Shown here: positions 1 to 11,962 of the stretch, piece by piece
Layout of the letters: every line of letters starts with the position of its first letter
How positions within the stretch are numbered: position 1 is the first letter of the stretch
Origin: Lolium rigidum
Lineage: Eukaryota; Streptophyta; Magnoliopsida; Poales; Poaceae
Length of the DNA stretch: 64,000 nt
Direction of reading: 5' to 3'
NCBI RefSeq assembly: GCF_022539505.1
Contig: NC_061508.1
Location: 263,134,736 to 263,198,735, forward strand
The notes under the pieces: generated by a model
Seen by the model: the letters and a program-made list of their open reading frames with translations, nothing else
The model's database searches: none
Told to the model about the DNA's origin: nothing
Program-made: the position numbers and the translations under genes

Positions 1-1726
1 GAAGGCACAATTCATGAGTTTAAGATCCCGAATCGACTTGCCACTCCCATCAAGTAAAAGTGGACATGGAAAGTTGTACACATGTGCATCATCATATGAG
101 TGTAGTTTCAGCCATAGGTCAAGCTTTTCGATCCCTGGTCTAACAGCAATATAAAGCCAACGATCAAGATCACAGGAGGTGCTGAACATGAGAAAATCAT
201 TTATTTCAAGCCTGAGTGCCTTCGTGCCAATACGGGAGCGTTCTTTCAGAATCTGGTTGGTTATACTTGCAAGAGCACTCGATATTTCAAATGATGATGA
301 CATCTCGTCTTCCAAACCCAGTGCTTTCCTAGTTATGTCGAGATTGGGATAACATCTCCAAGAATGTCGAAATGCATGAGACACGCATGCAACACGTGCA
401 ACATCTCGTAGAGGAAGTAGAGAATGTATATGATGCCATATATCCTGCATGCACAAGCATTGGGGAAAAGTTCAACATTGGAATTACAAAGGCAAACGGT
501 TGCTTGAATCTGGAAAAGAAAAACAGTACAATGTGGAGTAACACTAACAATATAGGGTACTTATATCTGAACATTCAAATGTCCATAAGACCATGTAAAA
601 AAACCTAACAAGTTTAGCAGCTACTACAGTGTAAGATAGATGGCATTAACATCAGTAATTAAGCTGGCGGGATAACAGGTTGGACAGAGCAGATGAATTC
701 ATCTTACACAACTACAAGAATATGCCTTTTCAATCCTATACCATATAACAGGAATTAGGAATTATCATAATGAAACCAACGCCTAGCACGAACTGTGAAG
801 CCAAGGAAAGCATTCAGAGGTAGCATATATATAAAAAGAAATTCTTGTTGAAACTAAGGGCCTGCTTGATTTTTCCATGTCGGGGCAAACCAAAAAAAAT
901 CGCCCCACTTGGGTTGACTTTTAAATCGCCCAAATTCACATGCTTGCATTCATATATGGCACGCCAGCCAATTTTGCCTACATTTGGCTTTACCCAATTT
1001 TGGGCATTACAGAAAGACAGGCGCTGGATATTTACCACACTCTCATGGGAAGAAGTAGGAAGCCACTAATAAGGGGATATCATATGCAAGTAGGAAATCA
1101 ACTCTTTATCAAATGACAGTTTTATTTAGCAAGCACTGATCCACCAATTTGTTCAACCAGAACAGTCACAGTGATATTTTACGTGCAATAATATAAGTTA
1201 TCTCAGAATTTAATTGCGAACCTCAGGAAGATTTTTTCCTGAATATCTCAATTTTTTATCACTCCGAGAATTGTCATCTTGCCGGCAGGGTGAGTCCTTC
1301 CTTTTAGCAGCTGAAGTCACTGATTCATCTGCAGTACATGATGAACTGGTTAGAAGTACAGATGTGCTGATGGAAGAAAACAACAATTAGAACACAGGCA
1401 CGTCCGATTTTACTTCATTATCTAAGTTTTGGAAAAATAAGCTGTATTAACAGGAGTTTGTTTCTCACAATAAGCAACATGTATGGATCAACCGCGGAGT
1501 TGTTCATAAGGCAGTTGAACAGGTTACAGATTCAATGCAAAAAAGAAGAAAAAATACAGGTTAAATAGATCGATGGTAAAAGGAACATGTTGAATATGTC
1601 GGTACATGCATGCAGACACAACATAGACAGAGATGAATAAACAGAGCGGCCGGGGGAGGAGCTAAGAGTTGGTGGCTTACTGCGGCTTTGAATTGGCCGG
1701 CGACGCCGATCCCGACGCATGGACAT
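1..1726 (-). CDS. F-box protein gene (3 exons, 3' end outside the window)
   Basis: Exons on the minus strand are 1726-1681 (46 bp), 1328-1222 (107 bp) and 444 to beyond 1 (148 codons). The splice sites are a GTAAGC donor just below 1681, a TGCAG acceptor just above 1328, a GTTCGC donor just below 1222 and a TGCAG acceptor just above 444. Phases agree: the codon split after exon 1 reads AAT, and exon 2 ends LPE directly before exon 3 DIWHHIHSLLPLRDVARVAC. This forms a typical F-box of about 40 residues (SCF ubiquitin-ligase Skp1-binding), followed by a region with the CDLDRW and YNFPCPLLLDG patterns of grass F-box/LRR-FBD proteins. The N-terminal leader is basic (RRDRRRRP). The start ATG at 1726 is a choice; in-frame ATGs also lie further upstream to 1903. 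The family substrate is unknown. No stop or frameshift is seen, so it looks intact as far as it goes. Confidence 0.8.
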
Positions 1727-2029
1727 GAGCCGATTGAGTGGCAGCAGCCCCATATGATGCGACGATACCAGGGCCCAGGGGCAGTGGTGAGGGGTGAAAC
1801 CAACAAGGCGAGGCGGGAGGGTATTCGCGTCGGCGCCGGGGCGGAGGAGAAGCCTAACAAGTACGGAAGGGGGAGGAAACCGGACAGGACTCCCGTCCAA
1901 CACACACGATAGTACGTATTTTCTTTATGGAAACTGCTGGGCGTCCCCCGGGGGATCTGATTTCCCAGCCCCCGGGTCGCCAGCTGTCGGATCGACCAGC
2001 TTGGACGGTCAGATCTACTTTTACTGAAT
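1727..2029. other. F-box gene 5' flank and start of repeat block
   Basis: GC-rich to about 1905, compatible with the 5' UTR and promoter-proximal DNA of the F-box gene; no TATA box is convincing. A 10-bp palindrome CCCCCGGGGG lies at 1945-1954 and again at 3235-3244. The two sites have similar flanks (CGTCCCCCGGGGG then a short A/T-rich run) in direct orientation, so they may be edges of one inserted repeat block of about 1.3 kb. The transposon class is not recognised. Confidence 0.3.
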
Positions 2030-2556
2030 GTAGCAAAAAAACATCTCCCGGCAGCAAAGAAATAACCCGCTTTTGCTACATTGTAGCAAAAAACGGTTCA
2101 GTCACGAAATCAAATAAAAAGGCTGAGCTCGCCGGAGACCTCGCCGGAGAGCTCGTAGCAAAAAATTTATGCTATTGTAGCAGAAAAATGCTAATGTAGC
2201 AAAACCCAATATCATTCGACAAATTGACGAAGACCTCGCCGGATACCCTCGTCGGGGACCTCGTAGCAAAATTTCTATACTAAAGTAGCAAAACAACAAA
2301 ACAATTATAGCAAAAAAACACACATCATTTTTTACAAGTCAACCTCACTGGAGACATTGATAGAGAACTTGCCGGTGACCTCACTGGAGACATCGCCGGA
2401 GATAACATAGCAAAAATAATTTACTATTGAAGAAAAATCACACAATATTTGTAGCACAGATTATATGGTATTATAGCAAAAATGATCTCATCAGAGACAT
2501 CACCGAGAACTCGCCGGAGACATCGTAGCAAATTTTCATTACCAAAATTAGCAAAA
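2030..2556. repeat. Cluster of GTAGCAAAA / TCGCCGGAGAC motifs
   Basis: About twelve copies of (G/A)TAGCAAAA, for example near 2030, 2081, 2156, 2196, 2263, 2286, 2306, 2407, 2475 and 2527, alternate irregularly with TCGCCGGAGAC-like units. Spacing is uneven, so this is not a simple tandem satellite. Such clustering resembles subterminal repeats of some DNA transposons, but I cannot name the family. Confidence 0.55.
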
Positions 2557-3326
2557 ACAGCAGAATAATTTTAGCCGAAACATTGTATAATCTTAGCATC
2601 GGTGTTTTTTTTTATACAAAAGCCCCCTACAGAGACGGTAACGCCACCGCGGTAGCACCTCGCCCCCCAGCGCCGAGCTGCCCCTTCGCAGGCGCGCAGG
2701 CCCGTGAGCTGCTCCACCATCGGCGCGGTCCGATCCAGAGAAGCTCCTCCCGCAGCGTCGATGGAGGTACACGGGATCTGCGCGGGGTTCCTGGTGCGCA
2801 AGCCCGTGAGCCCGTGAGCTGCTCCACCGTCGGCGCGGTCCGATCCAGAGAAGCTCCTCCCGCAGCGTCGATGGAGGTACGCGGGATCCGCGCGGGTTCC
2901 TGGTGCGGCGGAAGGTGCAGAATCACACCGTGTTAGCTGCCTTAGACCACCACGGTTGTGTAGAAATCAAGGAGCCGCTGGGGAGAACCGGTCGATCTGG
3001 ATCTACAGCGGCAAGCGGGTGTGGGGGCTGGCCGTCTGGGAGACTTCGCGCGGGTGGGGAGGCTAGCCGGCGGCTAGCAGTTCCTAGCGAGGCGTGTCGC
3101 CGGAGCCAGCCACAGGGATTGGGTAGGGGCATTGGAGAATTTGGGGAAGGAAAACCAGAGGTAGGGGACGACCTGTTAGGTGGGGCCCAGCGACACGTGT
3201 CACACGCGCGAGTAGGAGGTTGCGAGACGTCCGTCCCCCGGGGGAATCTAATCATTTTCCTTTCTTTATTCAGTTGATTGATGATGATGAAACTCCCCTG
3301 CGGATATCGATCTGTCCCTCAGGCCT
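2557..3326. repeat. GC-rich block with a 110-bp tandem duplication
   Basis: 2701-2810 is repeated at 2811-2908 with few differences (start CCCGTGAGCTGCTCCACC, period 110 bp; the second copy is slightly shorter). Open frames here are short and GC-driven. 2909-3326 shows no gene; it contains the second CCCCCGGGGG palindrome at 3235-3244. Confidence 0.5.
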
Positions 3327-3571
3327 TAGGGCATCTCCAGAGGCGCGACGCAAACGGACGCTCAGTGACCGTTTTCGTCTGCCGTGACCAAAAATGCGTC
3401 TGGGGTCTGTTCCAGCGGGGCGACGATAAGTGACCGGGTCGTCCGCGGAGACACAAACCCGGCCCAAATATGCGCCAGGTTTGCGTCGCGGCGGACGCTC
3501 GGCGGACGCGCAAAGTATCCGCTCGCTTCCCCACCGGGCCCGCCTGGCAGCGAGTCTGCATCGAGAGCATC
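3327..3571. mobile_element. Possible PIF/Harbinger-like terminal fragment
   Basis: Begins GGGCATCTCCAGAGGCGCGA after TTA. A GGGCATCTCCA-type start is common for short grass Harbinger-like elements, which duplicate TTA or TAA. The opposite terminus is not identified, so this is a weak call. Confidence 0.25.
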
Positions 3572-3667
3572 GATTCAGGTGGTCAGCGCTTCCACGTCTG
3601 CGCCGCAGTCTTCGCCATAGATTCAGGCGGTCAGCGCTTCCGCGTCTGCGCCGCAGCCTTCGCCATC
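3572..3667. repeat. 48-bp tandem repeat, two copies
   Basis: GATTCAGGTGGTCAGCGCTT begins at 3572 and recurs with small changes at 3620, so the period is 48 bp and the copy number two. It lies at the 3' side of the LINE fragment and is not LINE sequence. Confidence 0.7.
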
Positions 3668-3671
3668 AATG

Positions 3672-5876
3672 GAGCTACTAGCAAACCATATACGACACAA
3701 AGCATCAATTCTAGATATATGAGTCCCAGCGAAAATATCAGTAACTATCAACCAAAACTTTCTTAGCAACCACACATTCAAAAAACAAGTGAGGAACCGT
3801 TTCATTTTCATCACAAAACAATAAGATCCATCATGTAGTGCACAATGTTTTGCAAGGTTGTCTCGAGTTAAAAGCTGATTTGCACTAGAAACCACATAAC
3901 ACTTGCACACGTCAAGGAATAGATATTTTCCAAATAGATGCAAGATGTGGGACGGGAACACCATCATCATTAACCAAATTATAAAAGGATCCCATAGAAT
4001 ACTCCCAGGAGCTTCAAGACTCGAAATCGGAGTATCTCTAATACGGGAGAGGGATATAAATCCCAAAAGAGAACACAACTCCCGCCATCTACACATCATA
4101 TATTAGTATCGAAGCAATGACGAAAAGACAAGCGGATTTCACCATCAACTAAGACATCATAATCCTTTGTTGATGGCTCATTGCAAATAGAAAACAAATC
4201 CCAAAATAAAGTGACAAGAGAACCACCTGACATCCAAGTGTCAAGCCAAAACAAGACATTGTTCCCATTGCCGGCCTTCCAATGATAACTAGCGCGAATG
4301 GATGGGGCAGCCCTAAGTTATCCCTTTCCAAAAAGGAGAAGAAGCAACATTGGTGCTAATCCAACAAAAAAGGAGAAGTGTTATACTCCCTCTGTCTCTA
4401 AATAGATGTCTAGGATTTATCTAAATATGGATATATCTAGATGTTACTTAGTGTGTAGATGCATCTAGATTTGAACAAAAAACACACATCTATTTATAGA
4501 CATAGGGAATACTTATATTCAATGATTTTCCTCCAAATTTATCTTCTGAGGATAAGAAACGTTTGAACCAAGAACCCATGAGACATAGATTCATATCCCT
4601 AAGATTAGGAATAGCCAACCCACAAAAAAAATCCTGGTGATTAAACCCGAGTGAGCCAAGTGATACTTGTGTTGGTCATCTAAATCTCCCCAAAATAAGT
4701 TAGCCATCTGTGAGTAAATAACATTGATCACCCATTTTTGAAACTTAATTAATAACAGATAACAAATATTTGAAATACTAGCAAGACAAGCCTTAATTCG
4801 TTTACCCTCATAGGAAATTAATTTCCCTCTCCAACTAGAGATTTTCTAATGATTAAATCAATAATGGGTTGTGAATCTTCTTTTCTCAGTTTTGCAGAAT
4901 GCAAAGGAACGCCCAAATACTTGAAAGGAGGGGGTCCCAAGTTACAACAGAAAATCTGAGAATTCATTAGCGGAACCATCTGTCAAATTCATGGTCATCA
5001 AATCGTTCTTAACGATAATTAACCTTTAACCCGCAAAGATATTCAAAGCATGTCAAAATCCACTTAAGAAAACAATCCATATGAGGGCTCTAAGAAAAGG
5101 ACATTGTCATCAGCGTATTGTATGTTGATGACACTTCCAGGCACCACTTGTGGGAGTAATTCCCTAATCAAATTCTTCTTAGCAGCCTTGTGGAGCATTT
5201 TGGTAAAAACCTTAGCTATACAATTAAAAAGAATGGGCGAGAGTGGATCACCTTGTTTTAAACCCTTACCAGCAACAGAATACTGGCTTTTTTGGTCACT
5301 CCTTACACAAAACTATCCATCCACCAAGGACTTAGAAATCCAACCTCTAAATTTACTACCAAAGCCACTAGAAACTAACATTTCATCCAAAAACTCCCAA
5401 TTCACACGATTGTAAGCTTTGTAAGCTTTCTCGTAGTCTAGTTTTGACCAGAGGAGTGCGATCTATGAAGCTCATGAAGGATTTTGTGTGCAAACAAAAC
5501 ACTCTCAAGGATGAATCTACCTTTAAAGGAAATCAATCTATAGAGCCCAATCTATTAGTCATAAGCTTTGTAAAAAAAATTCAAAGAGCAATTACAAATA
5601 CATGTTAATTTTTTTCATTTCCTTGGCACGTGGTTCCTTCAGAATGAGGGTGATTATGGAGAAATTTAATTTGAACACATCCAAAGAACCAGACAAAAAT
5701 ATCGCAACCAAGAAGGCCATAAAATCTGTTTTAGTCACTTCCCAAAAGGTCTAATAAAAGAGGAAAGACAGGTCATCAGGTCCAGGCGCACCATTAGCAT
5801 AAGAGGCAAAAATTGCAGCCTTCACATCTTCCTCGGAAAAGGGTTTCTCTAAGCGTTCATTTTCTTCCGGAGTCAC
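3672..5876 (-). pseudogene. LINE ORF2 fragment: reverse transcriptase to zf-RVT region
   Basis: Minus-strand remnants of a plant L1-type LINE. Near 5751-5933 is the RT entry motif (PFSEEDVKAAIFASYANGAP, then GPDD). A YADD catalytic motif is encoded at 5106-5117. Near 3850-4080 is the zf-RVT segment (ANQLLTRDNLAKH). Frameshifts and stops are many. The 3' end is cut near 3672 by unrelated repeats, so no poly(A) is seen. The piece continues at 13675-14300 and 43682-44115, the three parts having been separated by G1 and copia B. A Stowaway MITE sits inside at 4386-4509. Orientation is opposite to the oxidase gene downstream. Confidence 0.75.
4386..4509. mobile_element. Stowaway MITE
   Basis: 124 bp flanked by TA (4384-4385 and 4510-4511). 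The left terminus CTCCCTCTGTCTCTAAATAG and the inverted right terminus TTCCCTATGTCTATAAATAG form terminal inverted repeats of about 20 bp with a few mismatches. The CTCCCTC start and TA duplication are the Stowaway (Tc1/mariner) hallmark. Inserted in the LINE, so it is younger than the LINE. Confidence 0.85.
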
Positions 5877-7035
5877 TGATGCGTGCAGTTGACACGTCCG
5901 TTGGGAACCCCAAGAGGAAGGTGTGATGCGCACAGCGGCAAGTTTCCCTCAGTAAGAAACCAAGGTTTAATCGAACCAGTAGGAGTCAAGAAGCATGTTG
6001 AAGGTTGATGGCGGCGGGATGTAGTGCGGCGCAACACCAGAGATTCCGGCGCCAACGTGGAACCTGCACAACACAACCAAAGTACTTTACCCCAACGAAA
6101 CAGTGAGGTTGTCAATCTAACCGGCTTGCTGTAACAAAGGATTAACCGTATTGTGTGGAAGATGATTGTTTGCAGAAAACAGTAGAACAGTATTGCAGTA
6201 GATTGTATTTCAGTATAGAGAATTGGACCGGGGTCCACAGTTCACTAGAGGTGTCTCTCCCATAAGATAAACAGCATGTTGGGTGAACAAATAGACATGA
6301 ATTGATAATCAACATAACATAGTATTCTCTATTCATCGGATCCCAACAAACGCAACATATAGAATTACAGATAGATGATCTTGATCATGTTAGGCAGCTC
6401 ACAAGACCCGACAATTAAGCACAATGGGGAGAAGACAACCATCTAGCTACTGCTATGGACCCATAGTCCAGGGGTAGACTACTCACTCATCACTCCGGAG
6501 GCGACCATGGCGGCGTAGAGTCCTCCGGGAGATGAATCCCCTCTCCGGCGGGGTGCCGGAGGCGATCTCCTGAATCCCCCGAGATGGGATTGGCGGCGGC
6601 GGCATCTCCGGAAGGTTTTCCGTATCGTGGCTCTCGATGCGGGGGTTTCGCGACGGAGGCTTTAAGTAGGCGGAAGGGCAGGTCAAGAGGCGGCACGAGG
6701 GTCCACACTACAGGCCGGCGCGGCCAGGGCTTGGGCCGCGCCGCCCTGTAGTCTGGCCACCTCGTGGCCCCACTTCGTCTCCTCTTCGGTCTTCTGGAAG
6801 CTTCGTGGCAAAATAGGACCCTGGGCTTTGATTTCGTACAATTCCGAGAATATTTCTTTACTAGGATTTCTGAAACCAAAAACAGCGAAAACAGCAAGCG
6901 GCACTTCGGCATCTTGTTAATAGGTTAGTTCCAGAAAATGCACGAATATGACATAAAGTGTGCATAAAACATGTAGATAATATCAATAATGTGGCATGGA
7001 ACATAAGAAATTATCGATACGTCGGAGACGTATCA
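5877..7035 (-). repeat. G1 3' LTR (internally deleted)
   Basis: 1159 bp against 1600 bp for its partner. About 430 bp, matching roughly 12495-12925 of the other LTR, are missing at the junction near 6290. The end toward the internal region carries the inverted repeat GATACGTC-TCC-GACGTATC shared by all LTRs of this family here. Confidence 0.9.
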
Positions 7036-7050
7036 GCATCCCCAAGCTTA
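7036..7050 (-). promoter_or_regulatory. G1 polypurine tract
   Basis: On the minus strand TAAGCTTGGGGATGC directly abuts the 3' LTR at 7035, the expected position for the plus-strand primer of reverse transcription. The same 15-mer occurs twice more inside the element (8916-8930 and 8974-8988). Confidence 0.8.
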
Positions 7051-9621
7051 GTTTCTGCTCGTCCCGAGCAGGTAAAACGATAACAAAGATAATTTCTGGA
7101 GTGACATGCCATCATAACCTTGATCATACTATTTGTAAACATATGTAACGAATGCAGCGATCAAAACAATGTATATGACATGAGTAAACAAGTGAATCAT
7201 ATAGCAAAGACTTTTCATGAATAGTACTTCAAGACAAGCATCAATAAGTCTTGCATAAGAGTTAACTCATAAAACAATAAATCAAAGTAAAAGCATTGAA
7301 ACAACACAAAGGAAGATTAAGTTTCAGCGGTTGCTTTCAACTTGTAACATGTATATCTCATGGATATTGTCAACATAGAGTAATATAATAAGTGCAATAT
7401 GCAAGTATGTAGGAATCAATGCACAGTTCACACAAGTGTTTGCTTCTTGAGATGGAGAGAAATAGGTGAACTGACTCAACAATGAAAGTAAAAGAATGGT
7501 CCTTCAAAAAGGAAAGCATCGATTGCTATATTTGTGCTAGAGCTTTTATTTTGAAAACATGAAACAATTTTGTCAACGGTAGTAATAAAGCATATGTATC
7601 ATGTAAATTATATCTTACAAGTTGCAAGCCTCATGCATAGTATACTAATAGTGCCCGCACCTTGTCCTAATTAGCTTGGACTACCGGATCATCGCAATAC
7701 ACATGTTTTAACCAAGTGTCACAATGGGGTACCTCCATGCCGCTCTGTACAAAGGTCTAAGGAGAAAGCTCGCATTTTGAATTTCTCGCTTTTGATTATT
7801 CTCAACTTAGACATCCATACCGGGACAACATGGACAACAGATAATGGACTCCTCTTTTATGCATAAGCATGTACCAACAATTAATTTTCTCATTTGAGAT
7901 TGAGGATATTGTCCAAAACTGAAACTTCCACCATGGATCATGGCTTTAGTTAGCGGCCCAATGTTCTTCTCTAACAATATGCATGCTTAACCATAAGGTG
8001 GTAGATCGCTCTTACTTCAGACAAGACGAACATGCATAGCAACTCACATGATATTCAACAAAGAATAGTTGATGGCGTCCCCAGAAACATGGTTATCGCA
8101 CAGCAAGCAACTTAATAAGAGATAAAGTGCATAAGTACATATTCAATACCACAATAGTTTTTAAGCTATTTGTCCCATGAGCTATATATTGTAAAGGCGA
8201 ATGATGGAATTTTAAAGGTAGCACTCAAGCAATTTACTTTGGAATGGCGGAGAAATACCATGTAGTAGGTAGGTATGGTGGACACAAATGCCATAGTGGT
8301 TGGCTCAAGTATTTCGGATGCATGAGAGGTATTCCCTCTCGATACAAGGCTTAGGCTAGCAAGGTTATTTGAAACAAACACAAGGATGAATGGTGCAGCA
8401 AAACTCACATAAAAGACATATTGTAAACATTATAAGACTCTACACCGTCTTCCTTGTTGTTCAAACTCAATACTAGAAATTATCTAGACTTTAGAGAGAC
8501 CAAATATGCAAACCAAATTTTAGCATGCTCTATGTATTTATTCATTAATGGGTGCAAAGTATATGATGCAAGATCTTAAACATGAGCACAACAATTGCCA
8601 AGTATCACATTATCCAAGATATTTTAGCAATTTACTACATGTATCATTTTCCAATTCCAACCATACAACAATTTAACGAAGAAAAACTTCGCCATGAATA
8701 TTATGAGTAGAGCCTAAGGACATACTTGTCCATATGCTACAGCGGAGCGTGTCTCTCTCCCACAAAGTGAATGCTAGGATCCATTTTATTCAAACAAAAC
8801 AAAAAACAAAAACAATCCGACGCTCCAAGCAAAGCACATAAGATGTGATGGAATAAAAATATAGTTTCAGGGGAGGAACCTGATAATGTTGTCGATGAAA
8901 AAGGGGATGCCTTGGGCATCCCCAAGCTTAGACGCTTGAGTCTTCTTATAATATGCAGGGGTGAACCACCGGGGCATCCCCAAGCTTAGAGCTTTCACTC
9001 TCCTTGATCATGTTGCATCATACTCCTCTCTTGATCCTTGAAAACTTCCTCCACACCAAACTTAGAACAACTCATTAGAGGGTTAGTGCACAATAAAAAT
9101 TAACATGTTCAGAGGTGACACAATCATTCTTAACACTTCTGGACATTGCATAAAGCTACTGGACATTAATGGATCAAAGAAATTCATCCAACATAGCAAA
9201 AGAGGCAATGCGAAATAAAAGGCAGAATCTGTCAAAACAGAACAGTTCGTATTGACGAATTTTATCGAGGCACCAGACTTGCTCAAATGAAAATGCTCAA
9301 ATTGAATGAAAGTTGCGTACATATATGAGGATCACTCACGTAAATTGGCATAATTTTCTGAGTTACCTACAGAGAAAACAGCCCAGATTCGTGACAGCAA
9401 AGAAATCTGTTTCTGCGCAGTAATCCAAATCTAGTATGAACTTTACTATCAACGACTTTACTTGGCACAATAAAACACTAAACTAAGATAAGGAGAGGTT
9501 GCTACAGTAGTAAACAACTTCCAAGACACAAAATAAAAACAAAGTACTGTAGTAAAAACATGGGTTGTCTCCCATAAGCGCTTTTCTTTAACGCCTTTCA
9601 GCTAGGCGCAGAAAGTGTGTA
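7051..9621 (-). other. G1 3' noncoding region, shared with A-type elements
   Basis: About 2.57 kb with no sustained reading frame. It is clearly homologous to 17963-19935 (inverted), 20094-21679 and 24161-26750. Two extra copies of the polypurine-tract 15-mer occur at 8916-8930 and 8974-8988. The first is part of a perfect hairpin, GGGGATGCC (8903-8911), loop TTG, GGCATCCCC (8915-8923). Confidence 0.8.
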
Positions 9622-11737
9622 TCAAGTATTATCAAGAGACGAAGTGTCAACATCATAATTTGTTCTAATAATAGAATCAAAAGGTAACTTCATTCTCTTT
9701 CTAGGGAAGTGTTCCATACCTTTCTTGAGAGGAAATTTATATTTAATATTACCTTCCTTCATATCAATGATAGCACCAACAGTTCGAAGAAAAGGTCTTC
9801 CCAATATAATGGGACAAGATGCATTACATTCAATATCCAAGACAACAAAATCAACGGGGACAAGGTTATTGTTAACGGTAATGCAAACATTATCAACTTT
9901 CCCCAAAGGTTTCTTTGTAGAATGATCACCAAGATTAACATCCAAATAACAATTTTTCAGCGGTGGCAAGTCAAGCATATTATAAATTTTCTTAGGCATA
10001 ACGAAATACTTGCACCAAGATCACATAAAGCATTACAATCAAAATCTTTAACCTTCATCTTAATGATGGGCTCCCAACCATCCTCTAGCTTTCTAGGAAT
10101 AGAGGCTTCGCGCTCTAGTTTCTCTTCTCTAGCTTTTATGAGAGCATTTGTAATATGTTGCGTGAAAGCCAAATTTATAGCACTAGCATTAGGACTTTTA
10201 GCAAGTTTTTGCAAGAACTTTATAACTTCAGAGATGTGGCAATCATCAAAATTCAAACCATTATAATATAAAGCAATGGGATCATCATCCCCAATGTTGG
10301 AAAAAATTTCAGCAGTTTTATCACGAGCGGTTTCAGCGAGTTTTAGCGAGTTTCGAGGCAGTTTTGTACGCTTTGCACTAGGAGTAGAAACATTGCCAAC
10401 ACCAATTATTTTACCATTAATAGTAGGAGGTGCAGCAACATGTGAAGAATCAACATTACTTGTGGTGGTAATAGTCCAAACTTTAGCTACATTCTTCTTT
10501 TTAGCTAGTTTTTCATTTTCTTCTCTATCCCACCTAGCACGCAATTCGGCCACCAATCTTATATTCTCATTAATTCTAAATTGGATGGCATTTGCTGTAG
10601 TAACAATTTTATTTTCAATATCCCTATTAGGCATAACTTTCGATTTCAAAAGATCAACATCAGAGGCAAGACTATCAACCTTAGAAGCGAGAATATCAAT
10701 TTTATTGAGTTTTTCCTCAACAGATTTGTTAAAGGCAGTTTGTGTACTAATAAATTCTTTAAGCATAGCTTCAAGTCCAGGGGGTGTGTTCCTATTATTA
10801 TTGTAAGAATTCCCATAAGAATTAGCATAACCGTTATCATTATTATAAGGATATGGCATATAGTTATTACTAGAATTGTTCCGATAAGCATTGTTGTTGA
10901 AATTATTATTTTTAATGAAGTTTACATCAACATGTTCTTCTTGTGCAACCAATGAAGCTAATGGAACATTATTAGGATCAATATTAGTCCTATCATTCAC
11001 AAGCATAGACATAAGAGCATCAATCTTATCACTCAAGGAAGAGGTTTCTTCGACAGAAGTTACCTTCTTACCTTGTGGAGCTCTTTCCGTGTGCCATTCG
11101 GAGTAATTAATCATCATATTATCAAGAACCTTTGTTGCTTCACCAAGAGTGATGGACATAAAGGTACCTCCAGCAACTGAATCCAATAAATTCCGCGAAG
11201 AAAAATTTAGTCCTGCATAGAAGGTTTGGATGATCATCCAAGTAGTCGATCCATGGGTTGGGCAATTTTTAACCAAAGATTTCATTATTTCCCATGCTTG
11301 TGCAACATGCTCAGTATCTAATTGTTTAAAATTCATTATGCTACTCCTCAAAGATATAATTTTAGCAGGGGGATAATATCTACCAATAAAAGCATCCTTG
11401 CATTTAGTCCATGAATCAATACTATTCTTAGGCAGAGATAGCAACCAATCTTTAGCTCTTCCTCTTAATGAGAAAGGGAACAATTTTAATTTTATAATGT
11501 CACCATCTACATCTTTATATTTTTGCATTTCACACAGTTCAACAAAATTATTGAGATGGGCAGCAGCATCATCAGAACTAACACCAGAAAATTGCTCTCG
11601 CATAACAAGATTCAGTAAAGCAGGTTTAATTTCAAAGAATTCTGCTTAGTAGCAGGTGGAGCAATAGGTGTGCATAAGAAATCATTATTATTTGTGGTTG
11701 TGAAGTCACACAACTTAGTATTTTCAGGGGTGGCCAT
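9622..11737 (-). pseudogene. G1 gag-protease, frame-broken
   Basis: The gag ATG is at 11737 (begins MATPENTKLCDF). The retrotransposon gag domain follows (KLFPFSLRGRAKDWLLSLP, then IGRYYPPAKI). A variable Asn-rich and coiled-coil-like middle spans about 10620-10920, and an aspartic protease carries DLGAS as catalytic motif and ILGRPFL downstream. No CCHC zinc knuckle is seen. Breaks: a frame change with a stop near 11648 and a 1-bp loss near 10003, just after DLGAS, relative to G2. Near 10321-10365 three single-base insertions at CAG sites relative to G2 cancel out and restore the frame. The product would coat RNA and mature itself; polymerase functions must come from elsewhere. Confidence 0.8.
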
Positions 11738-11962
11738 TTTAGCAGTAGTAAATAAAGCAAACTAGATAAAGTAAATGCAAGTAACTAATTTTTTTGTGTT
11801 TTTGATATAGCAAACGAGATAGCAAATAAAGTAAAACTAGCAACTAATTTTTTTGTATTTTGATTTAGTGCAGCAAACAAAGTAGTAAATAAAACTAAGC
11901 AAGACAAAAACAAAGTAAAGAGATTGGGATGTGGAGACTCCCCTTGCAGCGTGTCTTGATCT

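Noticed and set aside
8166..8408. Minus-strand 80-codon ORF in G1, matched by a 78-codon ORF at 19169-19405
   Set aside because: It lies in the shared 3' noncoding part, and in the copies near 20230-20470 and 25300-25540 a 2-bp difference breaks the frame. Similarity is explained by common descent, not by coding.
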